A stretch of DNA of 38,575 nucleotides from Candidatus Pullibacteroides excrementavium. Its GTDB lineage: Bacteria; Bacteroidota; Bacteroidia; Bacteroidales; P3. The notes beneath the pieces were generated by a model that saw nothing but the letters and a program-made list of their open reading frames with translations, searched no databases and had not been told where the DNA came from. The DNA lies in the NCBI GenBank assembly GCA_017694335.1, contig JADIMZ010000087.1:1-38575 (forward strand). The letters run 5' to 3'. Positions within the stretch are counted from its first letter, which is position 1; each line of letters starts with the position of its first letter. Below, piece by piece: positions 31,002 through 38,575 of this stretch. The translations under genes and the position numbers were made by a program.

Positions 31002-32747
31002 ATGTCGAAGAAAACGGGCGGCCTATGGCTGATTCTTCTCTTGATGTCATTTCCGGTACGGGCAGCCGACTACTTCAAATGGCCTCCGGTTTCTTCCGCT
31101 TTTGATTCGGTAGCTTCCCAAGTGGAGTACGGTTTTATCCATCATGCGGGCCGGGAGCAGAGAAAGACATGGATAAAGATGTTAGATAGCCTGTCGGCTT
31201 GCCGGAAAGGGGAGGCGGGGCGCGTGATGCAGTGGCGAAGCCTGTATTGGAAAGCTCGTACTCTGCTTATCGGGGGAGACCGCATGGCAAGCGATTCGGT
31301 TTTGAGCGAGGCCTTGGCCTTGGTCGATTCGCTTCATTGGCCTTACGATTATATGCGGATGTTGCATCTGGAGGCTTCCCTGCGGAAGGAATCATTGCCG
31401 GATACGTATATTGCCTTGAAAGGGATTGAGGATTTTTATCGTCAGGCTCGGGATTCGTTCATGCTGGCGCACGCCTGTATAGATATAGGAACGGTGCTGA
31501 CCGAAATCGGGGATTATGGAAAGGCTTTCGGGTACATGCAGGAGGCCGGTGATATTTATCGGGATTTGGGCGAGACGGTTTATGAGACCAAGAATCGGCT
31601 GAATGTGGCTAATTTGTTGTACTTGAATGGGAATTATGAAACTTCGGCATCCATGTTGAAGCAGTTGCTGGAAGATTCGGTCTGCAAGGAGGATGCCGGT
31701 TTCTTGATTCGGGTGCTGCTTTTGCTGAGCGAGGAAGGGGGAGATCCGGATTCGATGTATGCGGCGCGGGCGTATGGTCTGGCCCGGCGGTATCAGGCCT
31801 CGGCTTTCGAGAAATATGCAGCGGTTTATCTCGGCGACTGGTACAAGGAAGCCGGTGCTTCGGACTCGGCTTTGAGGATGTACCGTCATGCCGGAGAAAT
31901 CGATGTGCGGATTCCGGATGCATTGGAATTGTTGCGGTTGCGTCATCTGGCAGAGGTGTATGGCGCATTGGGGCGAGACAAAGAGGCTTTGCGGTGCTGG
32001 ACCCGGTATGCGGCCTTGAAGGATACGGTGGATGAGGAGGATAACCTGTTGAAGATACATCAAGCCGAATGGCGTTCGGTCATTGCCAGGTATGAGATGG
32101 ATTTGCTGTATTCCCGGGAGAGGGCTGCCTATAAGATGAAATTGTCGTGGATGATATGGGGCGGCTTGATTCTTTTTTTGCTTGCCCTGTGTTATGTCTT
32201 TTGGAAGAACCGTCAAGAGGAGAAGGCCAAGAAGAAGTTGAAGGAAATAGAGAATGCCGAATTGGGACACCGTTTGGAAAACGAAGCCTTGCAGAAGAAG
32301 TACTTGGAGGTGGAACTGGCTTCCCGGGAAAGGGAGCTGACATCCAATCAGTTGATTCTGGCAGAGCATAAGAACGAATTGCAGTCCGTTGAAAATCTTT
32401 TGCGAAAGGAAGCCGCGCAGGGCGGTGTCAACGAGGGAGCGTTTGCTGCGCTCGACGGCCTTTTGAAGCAGTATCTTGGAAAGAAGGACGAATGGGCCTT
32501 GTTCCGCGTGCAATTCGAGAAGGTGCACCCGGCTTTCTTCCAAAAGTTGAAACAGCATTGCCCGGATTTGACCGAAGGGGAGTTGCGTTTGTGCGCTTAC
32601 CTGAGCTTGGGGATGGAAAGCAAGCAGATAGCCCGGATGCTTTCATTGCAGCCGGACAGCATCAAGAAATCCCGTTACAGGCTTCGCCAGAAACTCCGCT
32701 TGGAAACCAAGGATTCGATAGAGGATTTCCTGCGGAGGTTTTTGTGA
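31002..32747 (+). CDS. TPR-transmembrane-LuxR-type regulator
   Basis: Protein of 581 residues. An N-terminal signal or anchor (GGLWLILLLMSFPVRAA) is followed by a region of about 350 residues with TPR-like helical pairs (for example DSFMLAHACIDIGTVLTEIGDYGKAFGYMQEAGDIYRDLG). Next come one transmembrane helix (about 377-399, SWMIWGGLILFLLALCYVFW), a long coiled coil (about 400-470, KKKLKEIENAELGHRLENEA) and a C-terminal helix-turn-helix (about 522-581, LTEGELRLCAYLSLGMESKQIARMLSLQPDSIKKSRYRLRQKL). This plan places sensing repeats in the periplasm and the DNA-binding domain in the cytosol, as in a one-component membrane regulator. No receiver or kinase motif is seen. ATG 31002 is chosen for the signal sequence. 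It is divergent from the large T9SS surface protein gene, its most obvious candidate target. Confidence 0.88.
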   Translation: MSKKTGGLWLILLLMSFPVRAADYFKWPPVSSAFDSVASQVEYGFIHHAGREQRKTWIKMLDSLSACRKGEAGRVMQWRSLYWKARTLLIGGDRMASDSVLSEALALVDSLHWPYDYMRMLHLEASLRKESLPDTYIALKGIEDFYRQARDSFMLAHACIDIGTVLTEIGDYGKAFGYMQEAGDIYRDLGETVYETKNRLNVANLLYLNGNYETSASMLKQLLEDSVCKEDAGFLIRVLLLLSEEGGDPDSMYAARAYGLARRYQASAFEKYAAVYLGDWYKEAGASDSALRMYRHAGEIDVRIPDALELLRLRHLAEVYGALGRDKEALRCWTRYAALKDTVDEEDNLLKIHQAEWRSVIARYEMDLLYSRERAAYKMKLSWMIWGGLILFLLALCYVFWKNRQEEKAKKKLKEIENAELGHRLENEALQKKYLEVELASRERELTSNQLILAEHKNELQSVENLLRKEAAQGGVNEGAFAALDGLLKQYLGKKDEWALFRVQFEKVHPAFFQKLKQHCPDLTEGELRLCAYLSLGMESKQIARMLSLQPDSIKKSRYRLRQKLRLETKDSIEDFLRRFL

Positions 32748-32939
32748 GGCCGTTTTTGTACAAACTGTAAGGGGATTTTCGCTGTTTATTTTGAATGGGT
32801 CTGTTGCCATGCTTGTATCGGCTTCTGTCTGTACTGGCTCGGCTCGGTTTAGCTCCAATCGGTCATTGGACGCATCAAGGCGTATCCTAAACGAGGCGGA
32901 CGCCCAAAGCCGACCGATTCGGGTTTAAGCGGAAAAGTA
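32748..32939. other. Gene-free stretch with crossed inverted repeats
   Basis: No coding frame of note. AATCGGTC (32857-32864) pairs with GACCGATT (32912-32919). CTCGGTTTAG (32843-32852) pairs, with one bulge, with CTAAACGAG (32887-32895). The two stems cross (A-B-A'-B'), as in a pseudoknot. This is the 3' side of the regulator gene and lies just before a -7 box. Confidence 0.3.
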
Positions 32940-32947
32940 TATCTTTG
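32940..32947 (+). promoter_or_regulatory. -7 box of a candidate small RNA
   Basis: TATCTTTG matches TAnnTTTG. No gene starts on the plus strand within 1.7 kb, so a transcript from here would be non-coding. The upstream TTTG box is not evident. Confidence 0.4.
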
Positions 32948-32954
32948 TAAGGAA

Positions 32955-33142
32955 TTGCGGAGGAAGGAGGTTGTTGGCGAGATAACCGGCCTTGCCCCCA
33001 AGGAGTACCAGCATCAGGCCGGACTGTATCAAAATTCCACGAGAGCATGGCTGGCGATGCCGTTTTGACGACCCATTGTATTGAAATGGAGATGGTTGGT
33101 TTTGGTTGTCAGCGGGTGTGCCGAAAGGCGCACCCGCTTTCG
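32955..33142 (+). ncRNA. Candidate small RNA of about 190 bases
   Basis: Between a -7 box (32940-32947) and a strong GNRA hairpin (33112-33137) lies a stretch without a credible protein but with several pairings: GGAATT (32951-32956) with AATTCC (33034-33039), which would place the start slightly earlier; CCGGCCT with AGGCCGG (about 32986 and 33016); CCTT with AAGG around CCCCC; and CCAT with ATGG (33073-33089). It does not match the signatures I know for tmRNA, RNase P RNA or SRP RNA. It could be 6S-like or a regulator; this is inference from layout. Confidence 0.35.
33112..33137 (+). terminator. GAAA-loop hairpin ending the candidate small RNA
   Basis: GCGGGTGTGCC (33112-33122) pairs with GGCGCACCCGC (33127-33137) over 11 pairs, one of them G-U, with a GAAA tetraloop. 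It is followed by TTTCGG, a weak T-run. It lies about 107 bases beyond the bcp stop codon on the other strand and could also end that transcript. Confidence 0.5.
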
Positions 33143-33243
33143 GTATACAGGGCTTTCTTTCGATATCCAGGTATCAAGCCTATCATCTTTGGGAATTTCT
33201 GAATACGGAGTTCTGAGTGTGTGCTTTATGCTACCGTGTTTTT

Positions 33244-33696
33244 TTACTTCCCGGCGAGTATCTGCTCGGCGTGGGCTTTCGTGTTGACTTTTCCGATGAT
33301 GTCCTCTATGATGCCTTCTTCGTTGATGAGGACGGTCTTGCGGATGGTACCCATCGAGGTTTTCCCGTACATTTTCTTTTCGCCCCAGGCTCCGTAGGCT
33401 TGCAGGATTTCGGTGGACGGGTCGGAAATGAGACGGAACGGCAGCGCGTGCTTCTCGATGAACTTGCGGTGGGAGGATTCGCTGTCCTTGCTTACGCCCA
33501 CTATCTCGTACCCGGCCTGCTGCAGCCGTTGGTAATTGTCGCGCAGGTCGCAGGCTTCGGCCGTGCAGCCGGGGGTGCTGTCTTTGGGGTAAAAATAGAG
33601 CACTAGCTTTTTGCCGGCAAAGTTTTGCAGGGATATTTCGTTGCCGTCTTGGTCTTTGCCCTTGAAGTCGGGGGCTTTCTTTCCGATTTCTACCAT
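33244..33696 (-). CDS. bcp: Thiol peroxidase of the BCP/PrxQ family
   Basis: Cytosolic peroxiredoxin of 150 residues that reduces hydrogen peroxide and organic hydroperoxides, recycled by thioredoxin. The peroxidatic Cys44 lies in the motif YPKDSTPGCTAEACDLRD, and the resolving Cys49 follows five residues later, the alpha2-type two-cysteine form of PrxQ. The later segments VGVSKDSESSHRKF, LISDPSTEILQAYGAWGEKKMYGK and GTIRKTVLINEEG are typical. The ATG directly abuts the stop codon of lptB with no spacer, so the two are translated from one message. About 500 bases of non-coding sequence follow. Confidence 0.96.
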   Translation of the reverse strand: MVEIGKKAPDFKGKDQDGNEISLQNFAGKKLVLYFYPKDSTPGCTAEACDLRDNYQRLQQAGYEIVGVSKDSESSHRKFIEKHALPFRLISDPSTEILQAYGAWGEKKMYGKTSMGTIRKTVLINEEGIIEDIIGKVNTKAHAEQILAGK

Positions 33697-34428
33697 TTAT
33701 TTTATTTCCTTGAGTTCGAAATCTCGACCCAGGTATTTCTCGCGTACTTCGGGGTCGTTGGCCAGGTCGTGCGAGCTGCCGGACTTGAGGATTTTGCCGC
33801 TGTATAATAAATAGGATCGGTCGGTAATCGACAAGGTTTCCTGCGCGTTGTGGTCGGTAATCAGGATGCCGATATTCTTCTGCTTGAGCTGGAGCACGAT
33901 CTTCTTGATGTCCTCGATGGCCAAGGGGTCGATGCCGGCGAAAGGTTCGTCCAAAAGGATGAACTTGGGATTGGCGGCCAAGGCCCGGGCGATTTCGGTT
34001 CGTCTGCGTTCGCCGCCGGAAAGGCTTATCCCCTTGGTCTTGCGGACATGGTCGATGCCGAATTCTACCAAGAGTTCTTCCAGACGTTGCTTGCGGACGG
34101 CCGGGTCTTTTTCGGTGAATTCCAAGATGGATGCAATATTGTTTTCCACGCTCATCTGGCGGAATACCGAGGCTTCCTGTGCCAAGTAGCCCACACCCAG
34201 TTTGGCTCTTTTGTACATGGGGAGCTTGGTGATGTCCATGTCGTCCAAAAATACCTTGCCTTCCAATGCCTTGATAAGCCCTACTATGATATAAAACGAG
34301 GTGGTTTTACCGGCACCGTTCGGTCCCAAAAGGCCGACAATTTCGCCTTGGTTCACTTCGATGTTCACATGGTCCACCACTGTCCGCTGGTGATAGACTT
34401 TCACGATGTTTTCGGTACGTAGTATCAT
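33697..34428 (-). CDS. lptB: LPS export ABC transporter ATP-binding protein
   Basis: ATPase of 243 residues that powers the Lpt machine, which pulls lipopolysaccharide from the inner membrane towards the outer leaflet of the outer membrane. Walker A is GPNGAGKT (35-42), the Q-loop is [10 protein letters not shown] (81-90), the ABC signature LSGGE (136-140), Walker B FILLDEP (156-162) and the switch His is in [10 protein letters not shown]. The AQEASVFR stretch and the DPLAIEDI segment are LptB-like. The transmembrane partners LptF/G and LptC are not in the window, so they are coded elsewhere. bcp follows with no gap. The 315-base region upstream is shared with recQ; no clear minus-strand promoter was found in it. 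Confidence 0.95.
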   Translation of the reverse strand: MILRTENIVKVYHQRTVVDHVNIEVNQGEIVGLLGPNGAGKTTSFYIIVGLIKALEGKVFLDDMDITKLPMYKRAKLGVGYLAQEASVFRQMSVENNIASILEFTEKDPAVRKQRLEELLVEFGIDHVRKTKGISLSGGERRRTEIARALAANPKFILLDEPFAGIDPLAIEDIKKIVLQLKQKNIGILITDHNAQETLSITDRSYLLYSGKILKSGSSHDLANDPEVREKYLGRDFELKEIK

Positions 34429-34585
34429 GCTCTTTGTTTGTTTTCAGTTTTTACCAATTCCCCATCAAGGTGTCCGCAAGGGGAGCAACACGGCTCCATC
34501 GGGTTGATTGCGCTTCCTGGGGCTTTCTATGTTGGACAAAATCAGGCAAAAACGTTTTTTGCTTTTTAAATTCCAACAATTGTAC

Positions 34586-34593
34586 TATCTTTG
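34586..34593 (+). promoter_or_regulatory. Possible -7 box for recQ
   Basis: TATCTTTG on the plus strand, 150 bases upstream of the recQ ATG. A TTTTTTG lies 24 bases upstream of it, a wider gap than the usual 19-20. Confidence 0.4.
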
Positions 34594-34598
34594 GATAC

Positions 34599-34633
34599 GA
34601 GGGAGGGCCTCAAAAAGGTAATCCCTCTTTTTT
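34599..34633 (+). terminator. Terminator-like hairpin in the recQ leader
   Basis: GAGGGA (34599-34604) pairs with TCCCTC (34622-34627). An inner CCT/AGG pair (34608-34610 with 34616-34618) closes a CAAAA loop. The stem is followed at once by six T (34628-34633). It lies at the likely 5' end of the recQ message with no plus-strand gene before it, so it would act as an attenuator or end a very short RNA. Confidence 0.45.
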
Positions 34634-34743
34634 GCTGCCGTCCGGAAAACGCTTCCATTTGTCATTGGGCCGGTGGGGTTCCAGCATGGGGCAGGATCCG
34701 GATGAAAAAACAAAAATAAACAATTTTCTTAACCCGAGTCATC

Positions 34744-36936
34744 ATGAAGTATGACAGCCAGTTTTTGCATGCCGAACTTTTGCGCGTGTTCGGTTTCAGC
34801 CAATTCAAAGGAAATCAGGAAGCCATTATACGGAATGTACTGGAAGGCAAGGATACTTTTGTGATTATGCCTACTGGAGGAGGGAAGTCTCTCTGTTATC
34901 AGTTGCCGGCATTGATACTGCCGGGCACGGCGATTATCGTTTCCCCCTTGATTGCGCTGATGAAGAACCAGGTGGATGCGGTACGCAGTTTCGGGAGCGC
35001 TACGAAGATAGCCCATTATCTCAATTCCTCCTTGTCCAAGGTGGAGATGCGGCAGGTGAAGGAGGATTTGGCATCGGGTCAGACCAAACTCTTGTATGTG
35101 GCTCCGGAAACCTTGACCAAGGAAGAGAATGTGGAATTTTTCCGGACGATACCTATTTCTTTGTATGCGATTGACGAAGCGCATTGCATTTCGGAATGGG
35201 GGCATGATTTCCGTCCGGAATACCGCCGTTTACGACCTATCATAGAGCAGATTGGGCGCAATGCGCCGGTCATTGCCTTGACGGCGACCGCCACGCCCAA
35301 GGTGCAGAAGGATATCCAGAAGAATCTGGGCATGATGGATGCCGCGGTTTTCATCTCTTCGTTCAATCGGGAAAACCTTTATTATGAAGTGCGGCCCAAG
35401 ACCAAGAACGTGGATCGGGACATCGTCAAGTTTATCCGCGACAACAGTGGGAAGTCGGGCATCGTGTATTGCCTGAGCCGGAAGAAGGTGGAAGAATTTG
35501 CTGAGGTGCTGTGCGCGAACGGTATCCGGGCGTTGCCTTATCATGCGGGTCTGGATGCCCAGACAAGGGCGACGAACCAGGATCGTTTCTTGATGGAGGA
35601 TGTAGATGTGATTGTGGCCACCATCGCGTTCGGGATGGGCATCGACAAGCCGGATGTGCGTTTTGTGATTCATTATGATATGCCCAAGAGCCTGGAAGGC
35701 TATTATCAGGAAACCGGCCGGGCAGGACGGGACGGAGGCGAAGGAAAATGCATAGCGTTCTATTGCGAGGAAGATATTGTCAAATTGGAGAAATTCCTTA
35801 AAGACAAGCAGGTTTCGGAGCAGGAAGTGGCCCGGCAGTTGATGGCCGAGACTATTTCGTATGCCGAGACTTCGATGTGCCGGCGCAAGCATCTTCTGCA
35901 TTATTTCGGGGAGAAGTACGAGGGGGATAATTGCCATAATTGCGACAACTGTTTGTATCCCAAGCAAAAAGAAGAGGCGACCGAGAGCGCCCGTTTTGTG
36001 ATACAGTTGATACTGGATATCAAGCAGCAATTCAAGGTGGATTATATTGTGGCTATTTGCATGGGCAAGCTGTCGCCATCCATCAAGAATTACAAGCATA
36101 ACCTGTTACCGCAGTTTGGCAAGGGAAAGGATCGCGACGAGCGTTATTGGAAAGCCGTGATTCGGCAGTGCATCATCGAGGATTTGCTTAGCAAGGATAT
36201 CGAGGATTACGGGGTAATCAAGGTGACACCGGCCGGGGAGGATTTTGTCAAGAGTCCGTTTAAGATCGAGGTGATTCGCGACCATACCTATGATCCGGAC
36301 GATTCGGAATACATGGCAGGCGGCAATAGCGCGGCGGAGGCGGTGGACAAAGTGCTGTATGCGTTGTTGAAAGACCTTCTGAAAGATATGGCGCATAAGG
36401 AGAATTTGCCTCCTTACGTGATTTTCCAGGATGTCTCGCTCAAGGATATGACTATCCAGTACCCGATTACTTTGGACGAACTGACGCATATTACCGGAGT
36501 CGGGGTCGGCAAGGCGCAGAAGTACGGCAAGCCTTTTGTCGAGCTGATTAAAAAGTATGTGGAGGAGAACGAAATTGAACGTCCGCAGGATTTGGTTATC
36601 AAATCAGTGGTCAATAAGTCGGGTTTGAAAGTCTATATCATCCAGAGTATCGACCGGAAGCTCTCGCTGGAGGATATCGCGCTTACCAAAGGTCTGACGA
36701 TGGACGAGTTGTTGACGGAGATTGAACGGATTGTGGATTCGGGGACCCGTTTGAATCTGGATTATTACATTGACGAGACGCTGGATCCGGATCATCGGGA
36801 CGAGATTTACGACTATTTCCTGGATGCTGACAATGATTCTGTGGAAGAGGCTTTGCAGGAATTGGGCGAGGATGAGTATAACGAAACGGAGATCCGCTTG
36901 GTGCGGATACAATTCCTGTCGAATGAAGGGAATTAA
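34744..36936 (+). CDS. recQ: ATP-dependent DNA helicase RecQ
   Basis: 3'-5' helicase of 730 residues for recombination and fork repair. Walker A is MPTGGGKS (42-49), the DEAH box is at 144-147 (AIDEAHCISEWGHDFRPEY), and later motifs include TATATPKVQKDI, GIVYCLSRKKVEE and QETGRAGRDGGEGKC. The RQC zinc site uses Cys379 (MCRRKHLLHYFGE) and the cluster NCHNCDNC about 20 residues later. A winged helix follows (about 405-520). An HRDC-like part starts near 570 (ITLDELTHITGVGVGKAQKYG). The last 100 residues contain a helix-turn-helix-like segment (LSLEDIALTKGLTMDELLTEIERIVDSG) often present in Bacteroidales RecQ. The start fits the family. The OmpH-like gene follows 91 bases later. Confidence 0.96.
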   Translation: MKYDSQFLHAELLRVFGFSQFKGNQEAIIRNVLEGKDTFVIMPTGGGKSLCYQLPALILPGTAIIVSPLIALMKNQVDAVRSFGSATKIAHYLNSSLSKVEMRQVKEDLASGQTKLLYVAPETLTKEENVEFFRTIPISLYAIDEAHCISEWGHDFRPEYRRLRPIIEQIGRNAPVIALTATATPKVQKDIQKNLGMMDAAVFISSFNRENLYYEVRPKTKNVDRDIVKFIRDNSGKSGIVYCLSRKKVEEFAEVLCANGIRALPYHAGLDAQTRATNQDRFLMEDVDVIVATIAFGMGIDKPDVRFVIHYDMPKSLEGYYQETGRAGRDGGEGKCIAFYCEEDIVKLEKFLKDKQVSEQEVARQLMAETISYAETSMCRRKHLLHYFGEKYEGDNCHNCDNCLYPKQKEEATESARFVIQLILDIKQQFKVDYIVAICMGKLSPSIKNYKHNLLPQFGKGKDRDERYWKAVIRQCIIEDLLSKDIEDYGVIKVTPAGEDFVKSPFKIEVIRDHTYDPDDSEYMAGGNSAAEAVDKVLYALLKDLLKDMAHKENLPPYVIFQDVSLKDMTIQYPITLDELTHITGVGVGKAQKYGKPFVELIKKYVEENEIERPQDLVIKSVVNKSGLKVYIIQSIDRKLSLEDIALTKGLTMDELLTEIERIVDSGTRLNLDYYIDETLDPDHRDEIYDYFLDADNDSVEEALQELGEDEYNETEIRLVRIQFLSNEGN

Positions 36937-36998
36937 GGCATGAAGCTTTTAAAGGTGATTTCTTTGGGCCGCTTTCGCGGTATATACGAAGAAATGAA

Positions 36999-37006
36999 TA
37001 CCTTTG
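36999..37006 (+). promoter_or_regulatory. Possible -7 box for the OmpH-like gene
   Basis: TACCTTTG matches TAnnTTTG and ends 21 bases before the ATG at 37028, another short leader. No -33 box at the expected distance. Confidence 0.35.
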
Positions 37007-37027
37007 AACTTTGCAAATTTGAAAACG

Positions 37028-37639
37028 ATGAGATATAATTTCTTGAAGATTAGCTTGTTATCATTAGCTTGCGGCCTTTTGGCCACGGCTTGTGCATCGA
37101 AGGACGGAAATGCGCCGACCCCTGTTTCATCCGTATCATCGGCAGCGGTGCCCAGCGCGAGTGGAACCGAACTGCGAATCGCTATCGTCAATATGGACAG
37201 CATCAATAATGGTTTTCAGATGGTGGCGGATATTCAGCGGGAGTTGGCTTCGACCGAGGAGAAATTGAGCAAGGATATTCAGGACCAGGGAAGCCGTTGG
37301 CAGAAGGATTACGACAATTACCTGCAGGTGGGTGCCACGATGACTTTGAACGAACAGCATCGGAAAGAGGACGAATTGACCAGAAGACAGCAGGAACTGG
37401 CCACTTTGCAGCAGACCTATGCCAACCAGATTGTCAGCTTGCAGGCGCAAAGATTGCAGGAAGTGACCGATTATATCCTGGCATATATTGAAGAATACAA
37501 CCAGGATGGTCGATACAGTCTGATTCTCTCCTCGGGTAATATGAGCGGGGTGTTGTATAGAGCCTCGACGATGGATATCACAAGCGATATCCTTAACGGG
37601 CTCAATCAGAAGTATGCGGCTGAGAAAGCCAAGAAATAA
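37028..37639 (+). CDS. OmpH/Skp-like periplasmic lipoprotein
   Basis: Protein of 203 residues with a lipoprotein signal (LLSLACGLLATAC, Cys22). A Ser/Pro-rich spacer (about 25-52) leads to the OmpH/Skp fold. It starts with the strand RIAIVNMDSINNGFQMVAD, followed by a long charged coiled coil (about 75-155, with KLSKDIQDQGSRWQKDYDNYL) and the closing part YSLILSSGNMSGVLYRASTMDITSDILNGLN. Skp-like proteins hold unfolded outer-membrane proteins in the periplasm. Being lipid-anchored is common for Bacteroidetes members. ATG 37028 is preferred over an in-frame TTG or ATT-type start upstream because it begins the signal. nadC follows 14 bases later, so the two are likely co-transcribed. Confidence 0.88.
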   Translation: MRYNFLKISLLSLACGLLATACASKDGNAPTPVSSVSSAAVPSASGTELRIAIVNMDSINNGFQMVADIQRELASTEEKLSKDIQDQGSRWQKDYDNYLQVGATMTLNEQHRKEDELTRRQQELATLQQTYANQIVSLQAQRLQEVTDYILAYIEEYNQDGRYSLILSSGNMSGVLYRASTMDITSDILNGLNQKYAAEKAKK

Positions 37640-37653
37640 TAACATTGGCGGCT

Positions 37654-38514
37654 ATGCAGATAGATGAGAAAGCGATGATGCTGGACTATATCCGTCTGGC
37701 ATTGCGGGAAGACGTGGGCGATGGGGATCATACCACATTGGCCTGCATTCCGGCTTCAGCGCAGGATAAGGCCGTCTTGATTGCCAAGGAAGGCGGGGTA
37801 ATCGCCGGTCTGGAAGTGGCAGCGATGGTATTCCATGAAGTGGATCCGGATATCGTGTTCACGCCTTTGGTGGAGGAAGGCCAGGAAGTGGCAATGGGAG
37901 ACCATGTATTTAGTGTGGAAGGGTCTTCGCGTTCGATTCTGACCGCTGAGAGGTTGAGTTTGAATTATATCCAGCGGATGAGCGGGATTGCGACGCATAC
38001 GCGGCGTCTGGTCCGTTTGATAGGGCACAGCAAGACCACTCTGCTGGATACCCGGAAGACTACGCCCAACAACCGTGTCTTTGAGAAGATGGCGGTTCGG
38101 ATTGGTGGAGGGAGCAACCATCGGTTCGGTTTATTCGATATGATTCTGATCAAGGATAACCATATCGATTTTTGCGGTGGTATCGACCAGGCTTTGGATA
38201 CGGTACGCCAGTATTTGGAACAGACGGGGAAAAAATTGCCGGTGGAAATTGAGGTGCGTGATTTCGAGGAGCTTGATCAAGTCTTGCGGCACGGCGGGGT
38301 TACGCGTATCATGTTGGACAATTTTTCGGTTTCCGATTTGCGGAAAGCGCTCGAAATTATTGACCATCGCTATGAAACTGAAGCGTCAGGCGGAATCAAT
38401 GAAAGGAATCTGGCTGAATACGCTTCGACCAATGTGGATTTTATTTCAGTAGGGGCCTTGACGCATCATGTGAACGCTTTGGATTTGAGTTTGAAGAGCT
38501 TGAGCGCACTTTGA
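37654..38514 (+). CDS. nadC: Nicotinate-nucleotide pyrophosphorylase (quinolinate phosphoribosyltransferase)
   Basis: Cytosolic enzyme of NAD synthesis that turns quinolinate and PRPP into nicotinate mononucleotide, CO2 and pyrophosphate. At 286 residues it is full length. Family blocks: LREDVGDGDHTT (15-26), TAERLSLNYIQRMSGIAT (about 101-118) with its Arg, LLDTRKTTPNNRVFEKMAVRIGGGSNHRFGLFDMILIKDNH (about 131-172, active-site Arg, Lys and His residues), IEVEVRD-like IEIEVRDFEEL, MLDNFS and a final ISVGALTHHVNALDLSLK. ATG 37654 is chosen over TTG 37645, three codons earlier. nadA and nadB are not in the window. The next 61 bases to the window edge contain only a possible start codon at 38562. 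Confidence 0.96.
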   Translation: MQIDEKAMMLDYIRLALREDVGDGDHTTLACIPASAQDKAVLIAKEGGVIAGLEVAAMVFHEVDPDIVFTPLVEEGQEVAMGDHVFSVEGSSRSILTAERLSLNYIQRMSGIATHTRRLVRLIGHSKTTLLDTRKTTPNNRVFEKMAVRIGGGSNHRFGLFDMILIKDNHIDFCGGIDQALDTVRQYLEQTGKKLPVEIEVRDFEELDQVLRHGGVTRIMLDNFSVSDLRKALEIIDHRYETEASGGINERNLAEYASTNVDFISVGALTHHVNALDLSLKSLSAL

Positions 38515-38575
38515 TGATGCGGTGAAGGGGCATTTTAGAATACATCTAAATTTTGAGAATAATGCAGAAGAGCAA

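Larger units (their letters stand above)
34429..34743. other. Divergent region between lptB and recQ
   Basis: No credible gene. It holds a -7 box (34586-34593), a terminator-like hairpin just after it (34599-34633), and A/T-rich sequence before the recQ ATG. Short open frames here have no protein character. Confidence 0.4.

Noticed and set aside
31392-32558. 388-codon open frame on minus, antisense to the LuxR-type regulator gene
   Set aside because: Gln/Ile/Pro-rich mirror sequence with no domain; the plus strand has signal, TM, coiled coil and HTH.
34434-34754. 106-codon open frame upstream of recQ
   Set aside because: It runs over a promoter box and a terminator-like hairpin, overlaps the recQ start in another frame and has no motif.
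38562-38575. Possible start of a further plus-strand gene at the right edge
   Set aside because: Only ATG and about three codons are visible, too little to support a gene.

Overview
The window is chromosomal DNA of a Bacteroidota member, most likely of the order Bacteroidales. The evidence is the gene content: a prolyl tripeptidyl peptidase of the Porphyromonas type, the GldD lipoprotein, two secreted proteins with C-terminal type IX secretion (T9SS) sorting domains, a eukaryote-like prolyl-tRNA synthetase, a FadL/OmpP1-like porin and a TPR-transmembrane-LuxR regulator. Promoters resemble the Bacteroidetes pattern (TTTG, about 19-20 bp, TAnnTTTG), and Shine-Dalgarno sites are mostly weak. No rRNA, tRNA, CRISPR array, phage or transposase gene was seen. 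By eye the G+C content is about half and even, so nothing looks like a recently acquired island.

Layout. 1-7406: a minus-strand group reading ClC channel, tripeptidyl peptidase, QueA, then a papain-like peptidase, with a two-box promoter in front of ClC and two hairpins behind the last gene. 7407-14745: a plus-strand run of a secreted subtilisin with a T9SS tail, MutS2, uracil phosphoribosyltransferase and a CNNM/CBS membrane protein. 14809-17451: PcrA helicase on minus. 17452-18024: a repeat-rich divergent promoter region, then an unrecognised membrane protein on plus that overlaps gldD tail to tail. 19573-22373: ProS, Pth and GldD on minus. 22556-25924: a Tyr/Gly-rich lipoprotein and an outer-membrane beta-barrel on plus. 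25921-26333: palindromic and tandem repeats and a strong two-way terminator. 26334-32747: a 1492-residue T9SS surface protein (minus) divergent from a membrane-bound LuxR-type regulator (plus). 32748-33243: a gene-free stretch holding a candidate small RNA. 33244-34428: lptB and bcp on minus. 34744-38514: recQ, an OmpH-like lipoprotein and nadC on plus.

How they fit together. The secreted peptidases and GldD suggest a peptide-using lifestyle and T9SS protein export. LptB, the OmpH-like protein, the FadL-like barrel and the Tyr/Gly-rich lipoprotein serve the outer membrane. MutS2, PcrA and RecQ are DNA maintenance genes, and QueA, Pth and ProS serve tRNA and translation.

The most unusual material is non-coding. 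Two 125-127 bp palindromic elements begin exactly at the stop codons of mutS2 and of the FadL-like gene. They share loop boxes while their arms differ but stay self-complementary. There is also an 86-bp exact direct repeat, 240 bp apart, that carries promoter boxes; a candidate small RNA; and spaced direct repeats between the surface protein gene and its divergent regulator. Several conserved enzymes (QueA, MutS2, PcrA) carry long low-complexity inserts.
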